A stretch of DNA of 64,000 bases from Thalassomonas sp. RHCl1 (GTDB lineage: Bacteria; Pseudomonadota; Gammaproteobacteria; Enterobacterales; Alteromonadaceae): contig NZ_CANDNZ010000004.1 in assembly GCF_947387555.1 (NCBI RefSeq), forward strand, positions 62,001-126,000, written 5' to 3'. Made by a program: the position numbers and the translations under genes. Position 1 is the first letter of the stretch, and every line of letters begins with the position of its first letter. This document shows positions 33,591 through 43,405 of this stretch, in pieces. The notes beneath the pieces were generated by a model. The model had not been told where the DNA came from. It did not search any database and saw nothing but the letters and a program-made list of their open reading frames with translations.

Positions 33591-35969
33591 TTGCCTGACT
33601 TAACATTATTTAAAAATGAAACCCAAAGACTGCTGGCATTGCAGGCGCTGAATATTTTAGATACCCCGCCCGAAGAGCGTTTTGACCGTATTACCCGTAT
33701 TGCCATGCAGGTATTTGATGTACCCTTTGCCATGGTGAGCTTGGTTGATGCCAAACGCCTGTGGTTTAAATCCTCCCCCGGATTTTATTTAACGGAAACC
33801 TCCCGGGCACAAAGTCTTTGTGGTTATACCATTTTAACCGATGAAGTCTTGGTGGTAGAAGATACCTTACTCGACTCCCGCTCAGCAGATAAACCTTGGG
33901 TGGTAGAGGAGCCTCATTTGCGTTTCTATGCCGGTATCGCCATCAAAGACAGCCAGGGCTTTAATATCGGCACTTTGAGCATTTTAGATCACCAGCCAAG
34001 AACATTAACACCGGGACAAATCAGCATTTTAACCGAGCTGGCAAAAGTGGCGGAGTCGGAAGTCAATGCCGCCGATTTAAGCCAGGTCACGGCAAAACTC
34101 ATCCAGTCCAGAAAACAGCTGCATCAGGCAGTCAGCCGGTTACGACAAAATGAACAGCTCAACCGGCTGCGCAACCAGGTACTGGAATTAATCGCCCGCT
34201 CCGAGCCGTTAACAACGATATTGACCGCGATAGTAACCGGGGTAGAGCTGGAATATCCCGAGATGATGTGCAGCATTTTATTAATGGACGACACCGGCAC
34301 TAAACTCACCTTAGGCTCGGCCCCGAGCATGCCCGATTTTTATAATCAAGCGGTGGATGGCATAGCCATAGGCGAAAATGTAGGCTCCTGCGGCACCAGT
34401 GCCTATACCGGGAAAAGGGTGGTAGTAGAAGATATTGCCAGCCACCCTCTTTGGGCCCCTTATACCGAACTTGCCGCCCGGGCACAACTGGGCAGCTGCT
34501 GGTCTGAGCCCATTACCGACCCCGAAGGCAAAGTGCTCGGCACCTTTGCCATATACCATCAAGAAAAGTCTGCTCCCTCTACCAGGGACTTTCATCTGAT
34601 AGAGCAATCGGCGGCATTGGCCAGTATTTCCATAGAAAGAGCCCAGGCCAACAAGCTGATCTGGCAGCAGGCAAATTTTGACGGCCTTACCGGCTTGACC
34701 AACCGTAACCTGATGCGTGAGTTGCTAAAAACCTCCCTGCAAAACAGTCGGCGAAACCAGCAGAAACTGGCGTTAATCTGTCTGGATTTAGATCATTTTA
34801 AAGCGGTCAATGACTCCCTCGGCCATAATATCGGCGATGAGTTACTGATCGAATGCGGTAAACGCCTCCTTAGCTGCACCCGGGAAAGCGATACCGTTGC
34901 CCGCCTCGGCGGCGATGAGTTTTTGATCTTAATACCCGACCTCAAGGATGAAGCCCTTATTGAGGACATTGCCGGTAAAATTCTTTCCTCCCTGTCACAG
35001 CCGTTTCAACTGCAACAAGAGCTGGTGTATGTTTCCGCCAGCCTGGGCATCGCCATCTTTCCCGATGACGCCGCAGATCTTGATGAGCTGCTAAAAAATG
35101 CCGACCAGGCCATGTACGGCGCTAAATCTGCCGGACGCAGCTGTTTCCATTACTTTACCTCGGGTATGCGCGCCTCGATACAAAACCGCATCACCTTGAT
35201 CAATGATTTAAGAAACGCAATCGACAACCAGGAATTACGCCTGCTTTATCAGCCTATTTTTGAAATCGACAGTCAAGAGGTTTATAAAGCCGAGGCCTTG
35301 CTGCGCTGGCATCACCCCAGCCGCGGCATAATCAGCCCGACAGATTTTATCCCGTTGGCGGAAGAGAGCGGACTCATCGTTGACATTGGTAACTGGGTAT
35401 TTGAACAAGCCTGCTTGCAAGTAGCCAAGTGGCGCCAGCAGTATGCAAAGAATTTTCAGATCAGCATTAATACTTCTCCGCTGCAATACCGCAATAATAC
35501 CGACAGCTCGGCCAACTGGCTTGCCTGGTTAGCAAACTACCGGCTTGATGCCGATGCAGTCACTTTAGAAATTACCGAAAACCTGTTAATGAATGACTAT
35601 GACCAGGTCAATCAACGTTTAGCCCAGCTGCGCCACTCGGGTATGGAAATTTCCATCGACGATTTCGGCACCGGCTATTCCTCTCTTTCTTACCTGAAGA
35701 AATTTCATATCGACTATTTAAAAATCGATAAAAGCTTTGTTCAGAAAATGTCACAGGGCAGTGATGATCTGATCATCTGTGAAGCCATGGTGGTCATGGC
35801 CAAAAAACTCGGCATTAAGGTCATTGCCGAAGGCATAGAAAGCACAGAGCAGCTGCAGTTATTAAAAGACATGGGCTGCCACTATGGCCAGGGCTACTGG
35901 CTGGCAAAACCTTTAACGGTTGAGCAATTTGAAGCGTTATTACACTCAAATACCCGGTATAAAATCTGA
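33591..35969 (+). CDS. GAF-GAF-GGDEF-EAL cyclic di-GMP protein
   Basis: 792-residue cytosolic signalling protein. Two GAF sensor domains lie at about 20-165 and 190-350. The diguanylate cyclase domain has an intact GGDEF at 440-444 with a preceding inhibitory I-site R431-x-x-D434, so product inhibition is expected. The phosphodiesterase domain has EAL at 568-570 and the later DDFGTGYSSL and IAEGIES motifs, so both activities may be present. The start is a TTG at 33591 with AAAGGA upstream. No transmembrane segment is present. The ligand of the GAF domains is unknown. Confidence 0.93.
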   Translation: MPDLTLFKNETQRLLALQALNILDTPPEERFDRITRIAMQVFDVPFAMVSLVDAKRLWFKSSPGFYLTETSRAQSLCGYTILTDEVLVVEDTLLDSRSADKPWVVEEPHLRFYAGIAIKDSQGFNIGTLSILDHQPRTLTPGQISILTELAKVAESEVNAADLSQVTAKLIQSRKQLHQAVSRLRQNEQLNRLRNQVLELIARSEPLTTILTAIVTGVELEYPEMMCSILLMDDTGTKLTLGSAPSMPDFYNQAVDGIAIGENVGSCGTSAYTGKRVVVEDIASHPLWAPYTELAARAQLGSCWSEPITDPEGKVLGTFAIYHQEKSAPSTRDFHLIEQSAALASISIERAQANKLIWQQANFDGLTGLTNRNLMRELLKTSLQNSRRNQQKLALICLDLDHFKAVNDSLGHNIGDELLIECGKRLLSCTRESDTVARLGGDEFLILIPDLKDEALIEDIAGKILSSLSQPFQLQQELVYVSASLGIAIFPDDAADLDELLKNADQAMYGAKSAGRSCFHYFTSGMRASIQNRITLINDLRNAIDNQELRLLYQPIFEIDSQEVYKAEALLRWHHPSRGIISPTDFIPLAEESGLIVDIGNWVFEQACLQVAKWRQQYAKNFQISINTSPLQYRNNTDSSANWLAWLANYRLDADAVTLEITENLLMNDYDQVNQRLAQLRHSGMEISIDDFGTGYSSLSYLKKFHIDYLKIDKSFVQKMSQGSDDLIICEAMVVMAKKLGIKVIAEGIESTEQLQLLKDMGCHYGQGYWLAKPLTVEQFEALLHSNTRYKI

Positions 35970-36373
35970 GAAATTTTGCTCTGATTAAGGGCAATGTTTC
36001 GTACCTTTCATCCCTTTTGTAAGTTTTTATAAAATAAAACTGTAATTAAACACCAGATATCAGCACCGAACAAAACAGCATAAATATCAACAACTAAAGT
36101 TAACCACAAACCAAGCAATCCGGTTACAATCCTGACCTTTTTTGACTTTTCTTTACTTTTCTTTACATTCAGTGTCAACCTGAGCGGAACTTATGCGTTC
36201 TAGGGTAAAGGAAGACCTAAATAACGAAAAGTGACCCGGCGTGTACAACAAGAGTCTCCTTAAAAGACCGAAGCATAGATAACACGCCATTACATTGTCA
36301 TCAGCCCCCGTTTCATTATTTAGCCTGTTTGTTTTCTGTTAAACACAATAGATAGATGTCAGAGGTAATTACA
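35970..36373. other. Intergenic region
   Basis: 404 bp between the c-di-GMP gene and the cytochrome gene. A hairpin GGCGTGT / ACACGCC spans 36238-36288 with a smaller GTCT/AGAC stem inside. It may be a leader structure of the cytochrome mRNA. No ORF was supported. Confidence 0.4.
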
Positions 36374-38074
36374 ATGAATAAAGCCGTTTGTATAAGCATG
36401 CTAGTGCTAAGTAGTTTAATGATACTCCCATCCCAGGCACAGGAAGCCCCACCACGTGGCGGACCCGGCGCGGATGGCCAAAGAGGAGAGCGCGGCAATG
36501 ATGGCCAAGGCCGTGGTGATGGTCAGGGGCGTGGCAATGGCCAGGGCCGTGGCGGCAGAGGCGCTATCGATGCCGATGCCAACTTAGTCAACGCTGAAGA
36601 AAACCTGCAGGCACTGATCGCCGAGCGTGACATCTCCCCGATAGATGTTGAAGACCTGGATTTGCCGGAGATCACAGACGAAAGGGCTCAGTTAGGCAAA
36701 CAGTTATTCTTTGCCAAAAACCTCGGCGGTGAAAACAGCTCCGCCTGTGTTTCCTGCCATCACCCCACGTTAGGAGGCGGTGACAACCTGTCCTTATCTG
36801 TGGGGGTTGATGCCGTCAATGCACTTGATATCAGCAGCCACGACCTGCTGGGTCTGGGCAGATTTAACGACAACGATGCCAACAACCTGCCCGCCGTGCC
36901 CCGAAATGCCCCTACGGTTTTTAACTTAGGCTTGAACAACCGCCGCATGTTCTGGGACAGCCGGGTGGAACGCCGTCGCAATCAGGGCATAGTGACCCCG
37001 GATTCCCCGCTTGATGAAGACGGTAACCGCCTGGCAGATCCTAACTTACCCGCGGGCGCAACCTTAGCCGCGGCGCAGGCACGATTCCCGGTTACCTCGG
37101 TAGAAGAAATGCGCGGCGATTTTGCCGCAGAAGACGACAACCAGGCGTTAAGGGCCTTGCTGACCACAAGGTTTGACAACAGCGACGGCGACTATGTCAG
37201 CAACTGGCCGGCACTATTTGCCCAGGCCTATGGCGATACCGAAGTTACCTTTGACCGCATCGCCGATGCCTTAGGGGAATATGAACGCTCTATGGTGTTT
37301 GTTAATAACCCGTGGCAAGCCTACTTAAACGGCGACAGCGATGCCCTGACCGACCAGCAAAAAGCCGGTGCCCTGGTATTTTTCCGCTCAAGACGTGACG
37401 GCGGCGCAGGCTGCGCTGGTTGTCACCGCAATGATACCTTAGGCGGGGGCGGACACCGCCTGGTGGCTTTCCCGCAATTCGGACCGGGTAAAGGCAATGC
37501 CAGCACCACAGACACATCTCATGATTTTGGCCGTGAAAATGTCACCGGCGACCTTGAAGACAGAATGCATTTCAGACCGCCGACGCTGCTTAACATCGCC
37601 GTAACCGGTCCTTATGGCCATACCGGTGCTTTCCAGACCCTGGAAGAAGTTGTCGCTCATTACGGTAACCCACGCGAGTCTATCAACACCCTGTTTGCCG
37701 CCCAGGGCAATGAAGCCTTTGCCGACGGGGAAGCTCCCTTCTGTCAGCTGCCGCAAATTGCCGATTTGATGCAGAAAAACAACCAAACCTGTGAAAACCT
37801 TTACCCGGATGCCTATGCTAACTCCATCGCTGCGGTTGAGCATTTAGAAGCGGCAAGAAATGATGAAGTGGAAGCCAGCGGCCCGCTGCGTGGCTCGCCA
37901 AACTTATCGACCGAGGTAGTTGCCCAGGTAGTGGCCTTCTTAAATGCCCTGACCGATCCTTGTGTTGAAAATCGTACCTGTCTGGCCCCGTGGATTGTAG
38001 ATGAAAGCAACGAAGCCGAGTTCCCGGACGATAGCCCGGTCATTGCCCACGACAGGGACGGCAACTCACTGTAA
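36374..38074 (+). CDS. Exported di-heme cytochrome c peroxidase/MauG-like protein with GQGRG repeat
   Basis: 566 residues from the ATG at 36374 (AGAGG upstream; gives a clean signal peptide ending S-Q-A). Two c-type heme sites are visible, CVSCH and CAGCH, as in bacterial cytochrome c peroxidases and MauG proteins. Conserved segments RNAPTVFNLGL and RPPTLLNIAVTGPYGHTGA fit that family. After the signal peptide, residues 22-58 are a low-complexity Gly/Arg/Gln/Asp stretch with repeated GQGRG units, coded by imperfect 15-18 bp DNA repeats. Periplasmic; it could reduce peroxide or oxidise a partner protein. No partner is adjacent. Confidence 0.85.
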   Translation: MNKAVCISMLVLSSLMILPSQAQEAPPRGGPGADGQRGERGNDGQGRGDGQGRGNGQGRGGRGAIDADANLVNAEENLQALIAERDISPIDVEDLDLPEITDERAQLGKQLFFAKNLGGENSSACVSCHHPTLGGGDNLSLSVGVDAVNALDISSHDLLGLGRFNDNDANNLPAVPRNAPTVFNLGLNNRRMFWDSRVERRRNQGIVTPDSPLDEDGNRLADPNLPAGATLAAAQARFPVTSVEEMRGDFAAEDDNQALRALLTTRFDNSDGDYVSNWPALFAQAYGDTEVTFDRIADALGEYERSMVFVNNPWQAYLNGDSDALTDQQKAGALVFFRSRRDGGAGCAGCHRNDTLGGGGHRLVAFPQFGPGKGNASTTDTSHDFGRENVTGDLEDRMHFRPPTLLNIAVTGPYGHTGAFQTLEEVVAHYGNPRESINTLFAAQGNEAFADGEAPFCQLPQIADLMQKNNQTCENLYPDAYANSIAAVEHLEAARNDEVEASGPLRGSPNLSTEVVAQVVAFLNALTDPCVENRTCLAPWIVDESNEAEFPDDSPVIAHDRDGNSL

Positions 38075-38170
38075 TTACAATTAGCGTATTGTCTAGCGTT
38101 TTGAGATGTTGTGCAGGTTAAATGACCTTGCTCCCATCAAGAGCATTTAATTCTGCATCTACATCTCAGC

Positions 38171-38208
38171 CCAAAAAAAAAAGCGACGGCACTGCCATCG
38201 CTTTTTTA
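38171..38208. terminator. Bidirectional terminator between convergent genes
   Basis: A-run, then GCGACGGCA / TGCCATCGC (one mismatch), then T-run. The symmetric A and T tracts allow it to end transcription from both the cytochrome and the deacylase genes. Confidence 0.8.
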
Positions 38209-38243
38209 TTTATGATACAAAATTAAGTCATGACCTGAATCAT

Positions 38244-38723
38244 TTAATGGATCACTTCCCTGCTAAAACGGATATGCTTGCCTTTGCTCATCATCTGCTC
38301 AAAAGCATCATGATCCAAGCGCAGCAATGTCTGATGATCGCCCGCTTCAATATAGACCTGCTCCAAGGAGTCTAACTGCTGATCGCACACAACAGGCATA
38401 TTATAAGCATCACCGATTGGCGGTACCGCACCATGGTCGCAATCACTGAACATCTGGTAGATATCGCTTTCCTTCACCAGTTGATAGCTGCCACGCAGTT
38501 CATCATTTAAGGCCGATAAACTGACCTTATTGTTGGCCGGCAATACCGCCATCATTTTGCGCCCCTCATGGTCGACTAATACAACAGCTTTTGCAATTTG
38601 GTTCAGTGGGATCTGCGCTGCCACCGCACTGCCAATTGAACTGTTACTGTGATAATGAGGAACGGTTTGATAGGAAATATTGTGCTCCGTCAAATAGGTA
38701 TCAAGCCGAGTAGAAATAGTCAT
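38244..38723 (-). CDS. YbaK/EbsC-type aminoacyl-tRNA deacylase
   Basis: 159-residue single-domain protein of the YbaK/ProX editing family, which hydrolyses mischarged aminoacyl-tRNAs in trans. The family core is visible: IAKAVVLVDHEGRKMMAVLPANNKV with the conserved lysine, a GAVPPIGDAYNMPV loop, and a C-terminal EAGDHQTLLRL. The start at 38723 has GGAGGCTAAT immediately upstream; a start four codons earlier would overlap it. Which tRNA is edited cannot be told. Confidence 0.85.
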   Translation of the reverse strand: MTISTRLDTYLTEHNISYQTVPHYHSNSSIGSAVAAQIPLNQIAKAVVLVDHEGRKMMAVLPANNKVSLSALNDELRGSYQLVKESDIYQMFSDCDHGAVPPIGDAYNMPVVCDQQLDSLEQVYIEAGDHQTLLRLDHDAFEQMMSKGKHIRFSREVIH

Positions 38724-39024
38724 ATTAGCCTCCACACATTTTATGGCTCACCTTTATTATAGAAGGCTACCCGGCATTTACCATCGCGGAGAACCCCCGT
38801 TTATCACCTTGTCCATGCATGCCTTTTTCCACTGCAAATAATCACTATTTTTTCACGATAAAAAATACTTTTTTAAACAATAAACTGTCCTATTTTCCAC
38901 GATAAAAAGCGGTAATTAAACTCCCTGGCATTAGCGCAATGGCGCTGTTCTTCTATACTTTTTACTTCTGTAATTTCCGAGTACTTTGCAGTAGGGATTG
39001 ACTCTTTAAAAAAGGAATTTCAAT
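38724..39024. other. Divergent promoter region
   Basis: 301 bp between the deacylase and the second di-heme gene. AT-rich; contains CACGATAAAAA-type direct repeats at about 38857 and 38897, possibly regulatory. AAAGGAATTTCAAT gives the ribosome-binding site of the downstream gene. Confidence 0.35.
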
Positions 39025-40710
39025 ATGCCGCTATTAAAAAAAGCAGTTGCATCATCCGTATTCTTTTCATCCAGTTTTGCCGTTCTCCTGACCTTAAACA
39101 GCCATGGCGTCAGTGCCAACAACGAACTGGCAATTGATGACCCGGTTAATGAATTTCCCGCCGAATTTGACCAGTTCAGGCACCTGGAAAATCCTATCCC
39201 CCCCGATGATTATTCCGAGGTGGATAAGGCCCTGTTCGAAGGACAAGACCCGGGTAGCGTTGACTTAGAAGGCAACCCGCCGCCACAGCCGAGAACGGCC
39301 AATATCAGCCAGGCGCCCTCAAGCACACCTGTACCCCTGGATAATTGTGTCTTGCAGGACAGGGTGCTGCAATTTGAAGCCATCTTTTCCAGTACCAATG
39401 TTATCCGCCGGGCGGGATTAAGACTCTTTGCCAGCCCTATGACCTTGTGCGACGGTTACGGCGACGGTCCTATCGACGATACCCAGGACAGAACTTTGCT
39501 GGGCAACCGTCCGGTGCTGCAAAACGGGCAAACGCCGTTTCTGCGCTTGCATGGCCTGGATGCCCAGGCTTGCCTAGAGTGCCATAGCATTAAATCCAAC
39601 CGGGTGATCCCGGCAACCTTTGCCGTGGGCGGCTCGGGTGCGTCATCTGCCAGTCCTTTTCCTATGATGACACTGTATGACGGCACAGATCCCGATGATA
39701 GCGGGGTGGTAGAAGCCCCCTTTGAACTCAACGAAAGTGCCCGGGCGATCAATCCTCCCGGCATCTTCGGGGCCGGCGGAATCTCCTTGCTCGCCAAAGA
39801 AATCACCCTGGATTTGCAGAACCTGTTGGCAACGGCCGAAGCCAACCCGGGTAATATTATCGCGCTAAACTCCCACGGCATTAACTTCGGTACTATCACC
39901 TGCACCGGTGTGGGCAGCTGTAACGGACAAAACATTGAAGGCCTGACCAATAACCTGGATAGCCCGGATCCCGGAGCAAGCTTACAGGATCTCACCGAAG
40001 TACTGATCGTCAGACCCTTTAGCCGCAAGGGCTCCTTCACCACCACCCGCGCCTTCGATCTCGAAGCCACCAAGTTCCATATGGGTATGCAGCCGGTGGA
40101 AGAAGTCGGTTATTTTGTCGACCCTGACGGTGATGGCGTTACAAATGAACTATTTGTCGGCGAACTCAGCGGCATGTCCTTGTTTTTAGAAGGTATAGAA
40201 CCGCCGGAAATAGTCAGCCCGTTAAGCGACGAGGCCAGTGCCGGTAAAGAAACCTTTAGCGCTATTGGTTGTGCCGATTGCCATATTCCAAGTCTCACCA
40301 CCCGTAACCGTTTCCTGCCCTTTAGCTTCCCCCAGGTCGACTCGGACCCATTGAAAAATATCTATCGGGTTTTGAATCTGCAAAACCATGGCTTTCCCGT
40401 AGCAGGCTTTGGCTCGGGTGTCCGGGTGGATTTATTTTCGGATTTAAAAATTCATGACATGGGACCGGGCCTGGCAGAAGCCAACGGCAACAGCCGCTTT
40501 ACCACCGCCAGGCTGTGGGGTGTCTCAGACAGCGCCCCTTATATGCACGACAGCCGGGCATTAACGCTGCGCGATGCCATCTTATTTCACGATGGTGAAG
40601 GAGCAAACGCCAAGGCGAATTTTACCGGATTAAGCGCCGCCGAGCAAAGCAATTTACTGAAGTTTTTAGGTTCTTTAAAAAGCCCGGCCAATCCGAATAT
40701 TGGCTTATAG
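39025..40710 (+). CDS. Exported di-heme oxidoreductase (DHOR/MauG-related)
   Basis: 561-residue periplasmic protein with a signal peptide (cleavage near G-V-S-A at about 32). Two heme c motifs: CLECH near residue 190 and CADCH near 416. The C-terminal LWGVSDSAPYMHDSRALTLR and ILFHDGEG segment is typical of the di-heme oxidoreductase family often labelled thiol oxidoreductase. The redox partner is not evident. A very strong terminator follows. Another di-heme protein is encoded 950 bp upstream, with the deacylase gene in between on the other strand. Confidence 0.82.
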   Translation: MPLLKKAVASSVFFSSSFAVLLTLNSHGVSANNELAIDDPVNEFPAEFDQFRHLENPIPPDDYSEVDKALFEGQDPGSVDLEGNPPPQPRTANISQAPSSTPVPLDNCVLQDRVLQFEAIFSSTNVIRRAGLRLFASPMTLCDGYGDGPIDDTQDRTLLGNRPVLQNGQTPFLRLHGLDAQACLECHSIKSNRVIPATFAVGGSGASSASPFPMMTLYDGTDPDDSGVVEAPFELNESARAINPPGIFGAGGISLLAKEITLDLQNLLATAEANPGNIIALNSHGINFGTITCTGVGSCNGQNIEGLTNNLDSPDPGASLQDLTEVLIVRPFSRKGSFTTTRAFDLEATKFHMGMQPVEEVGYFVDPDGDGVTNELFVGELSGMSLFLEGIEPPEIVSPLSDEASAGKETFSAIGCADCHIPSLTTRNRFLPFSFPQVDSDPLKNIYRVLNLQNHGFPVAGFGSGVRVDLFSDLKIHDMGPGLAEANGNSRFTTARLWGVSDSAPYMHDSRALTLRDAILFHDGEGANAKANFTGLSAAEQSNLLKFLGSLKSPANPNIGL

Positions 40711-40735
40711 CTTGTTTGCCGTTAAGCGGTAAAAG

Positions 40736-40780
40736 CAATAGACAGGGAAAGCAAGCCGGTTTCCCTGTCTATTGACCGTT
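40736..40780. terminator. Strong bidirectional terminator
   Basis: Fifteen-base perfect arms CAATAGACAGGGAAA and TTTCCCTGTCTATTG with a nine-base loop, followed by ACCGTTAAAGTTTTTT. It lies between the convergent di-heme and acetyltransferase genes. Confidence 0.85.
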
Positions 40781-41297
40781 AAAGTTTTTTGATTTTTCTT
40801 GCCGGATTGCCGGCATACAGATAACCGGGGGCGACATCTTTCGTGACCACACTGCCCGCGCCAATAACGGCATTATCGCCAACTTTCACGCCGCCGATAA
40901 TGATCACCCCGGATCCGAGCCAGACATTGTTGCCGATACTGATATCCTGAGCATAATTATGTTTTTCCAACCTCAGGGTCGGATCGCTGTCATGGCTCAC
41001 CGCCAGCAGCTGGACATTGGGGCCAATCAGGCAGTCATCCCCTAAGGTCACTTGCCCGCCGTCTAAAATGGTGCAGTTGATATTGATAAACACCCTGTGT
41101 CCTAGACTGATCCGGTCGCCATAGTCACAATAAAACCCCGACTCGATCACCACTTGCTCGCCGCAGGCTTTGAGCAGCTGCTTAAGGCGTTTTAAGTTGC
41201 CTTTACTCGGACTGCGGCCAAACTGGCGGCAGATTTCATGCACCTGCTGACGCTGCTGGATCAACTGGGGGGTTAAACTGTCAAAACGTGTTTTCAT
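40779..41297 (-). CDS. Hexapeptide-repeat O-acetyltransferase
   Basis: 172-residue left-handed beta-helix acyltransferase of the maltose/galactoside acetyltransferase group (LacA/Maa/NodL-like). The hexapeptide pattern is seen in GHRVFININCTILDGGQVTL and ISIGNNVWLGSGVIIIGGVK. The catalytic His is likely that in LLAVSHDSDP, and the closing VVTKDVAPGYLYAGNPARKI is diagnostic. The acetyl acceptor is unknown. It is last in a run of minus-strand genes but separated by a 107-bp gap. Confidence 0.88.
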   Translation of the reverse strand: MKTRFDSLTPQLIQQRQQVHEICRQFGRSPSKGNLKRLKQLLKACGEQVVIESGFYCDYGDRISLGHRVFININCTILDGGQVTLGDDCLIGPNVQLLAVSHDSDPTLRLEKHNYAQDISIGNNVWLGSGVIIIGGVKVGDNAVIGAGSVVTKDVAPGYLYAGNPARKIKKL

Positions 41298-41404
41298 AAA
41301 AGCGCCGCCATGAGAATATCTGGCGGCATACTAAGATAAATAGCGGTGATGAAGCAAGAGCAAGAGTCTGTTTTCTCTCGTTTTTGATATTTGTTTACTT
41401 AAAG

Positions 41405-42208
41405 TTATTCGCCAGTCCCTGTTGCTGAGGCTTTTGCTTTTTGGACCGCTAAGCTGTGATTGTCCTGTTCAAGGCTATCACTGCTCACCTGATCAGCACC
41501 GATACGCCCTATACCCGGTAATTCAATGGCCAAGTCAAAGATATCAAACTCAAAATTAAGCCCGAGCAGGTTTACCTCCAAGCCTTCTTCGACACCGACC
41601 GTCACTCCCAACATCCCCAGCAGAGAAAACTGATAACCACTGCCGCTCGGAGAAGGACCGACCAGCTTGGTGATCGGGGAGTAGTCTTTCCCAATTGCCG
41701 TTGACGGCAAATCCAAGCCTAACTCAGGCACGGCGCGGGCAATGCTGGCGGTAAAGGTATTGCTGTTGGGGCCGGGATAAGCCTGGTATTCATTTTTATA
41801 AGGATAATCGGCAACCGCCGCTGCTATCTTTTCAATCAACTGATCGGCATCCGGTGCCCGGTAATCGAGTAACAGTTGCGGCTGATGCCCCCACCAGTCC
41901 CTGTCCGGCAAACTTTCGCGCACCACTAACGCAGAATTACTGCGCCTTAAGCGCCAGCCAATAATTTCATAACTGGTATAGTGCTGCTCGCCGCTGCGCT
42001 TGGTGCTAATCCAGGTATGCACCGAAACTGCCTGTTTTGCACCCCAGGTACGCGCCGCATAAACCTGGATCACAGCTCCTGAGTACTCGGCAGGTTTAGG
42101 CGCAAACGATCCCCGGGTTTGCGCTTGATTACTGCTGCAACTGCTTAAAAAGCCGGTAAATAAAATCACGGCGATACCGGCTAATATTATTCTGAATAAC
42201 TTTTTCAA
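41405..42208 (-). CDS. DUF3750 lipoprotein
   Basis: 267-residue predicted lipoprotein with lipobox-like LSSC. The DUF3750 core is clear: IQVYAARTWGAKQAVSVHTW, RDWWGHQPQLLLDYRAPDA, and YPYKNEYQAYPGPNSNTFTA. The start is a TTG at 42208 with AGGAAG upstream. It comes 26 bp after the efflux adaptor gene, so it may be co-transcribed with the RND pump, though a functional link is not established. Function unknown. Confidence 0.8.
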   Translation of the reverse strand: MKKLFRIILAGIAVILFTGFLSSCSSNQAQTRGSFAPKPAEYSGAVIQVYAARTWGAKQAVSVHTWISTKRSGEQHYTSYEIIGWRLRRSNSALVVRESLPDRDWWGHQPQLLLDYRAPDADQLIEKIAAAVADYPYKNEYQAYPGPNSNTFTASIARAVPELGLDLPSTAIGKDYSPITKLVGPSPSGSGYQFSLLGMLGVTVGVEEGLEVNLLGLNFEFDIFDLAIELPGIGRIGADQVSSDSLEQDNHSLAVQKAKASATGTGE

Positions 42209-42234
42209 ATGAACTTCCTGTTGATGGCAATAGC

Positions 42235-43302
42235 TTAATTATTCTTGGCAATCAATGCATTTTCCACCCGTACTTTTTGTCCCTGGCGTAAAGTCTCACC
42301 GCCGCGGACTATCACATTGTCGCCGGAGCTGATACTGCCGGAAACCGAAATCCAGCGGCCAACCCCCTGACCCACCAGCACATTGACTTTATTGGCGGTA
42401 TTGTCATCTTCCAGGGTCAGGACAAAGGTTTCTTTTTCCCGCAATACCAGGGCATCCCTGGGCACTAAGGTCGCCATACCCGCTTGCTGCTTGGGCAGGG
42501 ATACAGTCACCGCAGAGCCCGCCAGCAGGTCAAGGTTATCCGCCGCCAGGCGCACATCAAAGGTGCGCGATGTTTGCGCACCGGCTTTACTCCAGCTCCT
42601 GATCGGCAGCTCTACCAATTTATCCTGCCATTTCACCAGCACCTTGGCATCGGCTTCTAAATAAGACGAGATACTTAACGGCGCCGCCACCCGGATATCC
42701 AAATGCCGGGTATCCACCAGCTGCACCAGCGGACGGCCCACTTCGATTAACTCCCCCAAATGGGCAAAACGTTCACTGATATTGCCGCTAAAAGGTGCCA
42801 CTACCGTGCTTTTTTCGATATCAAGCCGGGTTTGTTCTACCATGATTTCCATGGCAATCACTTCATTTTCCGCCACCGCCAAATCTTTGGTGATGCGCTC
42901 TAATTCGCTTAAGGCGGTATTGTTTTTCTGGTTTAATGCCGACATGCGCTTTTTTTGCTTGCTCAGGTAGGTCACATCTGCCTGATATTGTCTTACCCGG
43001 GCCTGTTGCCGGGCCAGTTGCAAATCTAAATGACGTTTATCCAACCGGGCGATCACCTGGCCTTTTTCCACTTGGGTGCCCGCTTCAGCTATCCATAACA
43101 GCTGCCCGGTTTGCTCGGCAGAAATCGGGGCATTGGTGCGGCTGACCACATTGCCGGGCAACCACATGGTCGGACTGACCTGTTCATTTTTCGCCGTTTC
43201 AATACTGACCAGCTGGGCATTGCTTTCTGCCGCCTGTACTTGCCAGGTACTCATGGCAGCAAAAAGACAGGTCGATAATACTGCTGGGATAAACTTTTTC
43301 AT
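42235..43302 (-). CDS. RND efflux periplasmic adaptor (membrane fusion protein)
   Basis: 355 residues from the ATG at 43302, chosen because it gives a signal peptide (MKKFIPAVLSTCLFAAMS to VQA) and has AAGGTG upstream. Layout is that of MFPs: a lipoyl half (WIAEAGTQVEKGQVIARLDK), a coiled-coil hairpin at about 75-150, the second lipoyl half (VVAPFSGNISERFAHLGELI), then beta-barrel domains. It links the inner-membrane permease encoded upstream to an outer-membrane channel, which is not encoded nearby. Confidence 0.92.
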   Translation of the reverse strand: MKKFIPAVLSTCLFAAMSTWQVQAAESNAQLVSIETAKNEQVSPTMWLPGNVVSRTNAPISAEQTGQLLWIAEAGTQVEKGQVIARLDKRHLDLQLARQQARVRQYQADVTYLSKQKKRMSALNQKNNTALSELERITKDLAVAENEVIAMEIMVEQTRLDIEKSTVVAPFSGNISERFAHLGELIEVGRPLVQLVDTRHLDIRVAAPLSISSYLEADAKVLVKWQDKLVELPIRSWSKAGAQTSRTFDVRLAADNLDLLAGSAVTVSLPKQQAGMATLVPRDALVLREKETFVLTLEDDNTANKVNVLVGQGVGRWISVSGSISSGDNVIVRGGETLRQGQKVRVENALIAKNN

Positions 43303-43405
43303 CTGATGCACCTTAGTTGTTACTGACAACTTGTTTGTTAATTTGTTTTTCTGTTCGTTTGTTTTAAGTACAACACCCGGGATATCTGCCCCGGGCAAAC
43401 TCAAG

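Noticed and set aside
39456-40073. 205-codon open frame on the minus strand
   Set aside because: Antisense to the di-heme oxidoreductase, which has heme motifs and a signal peptide.
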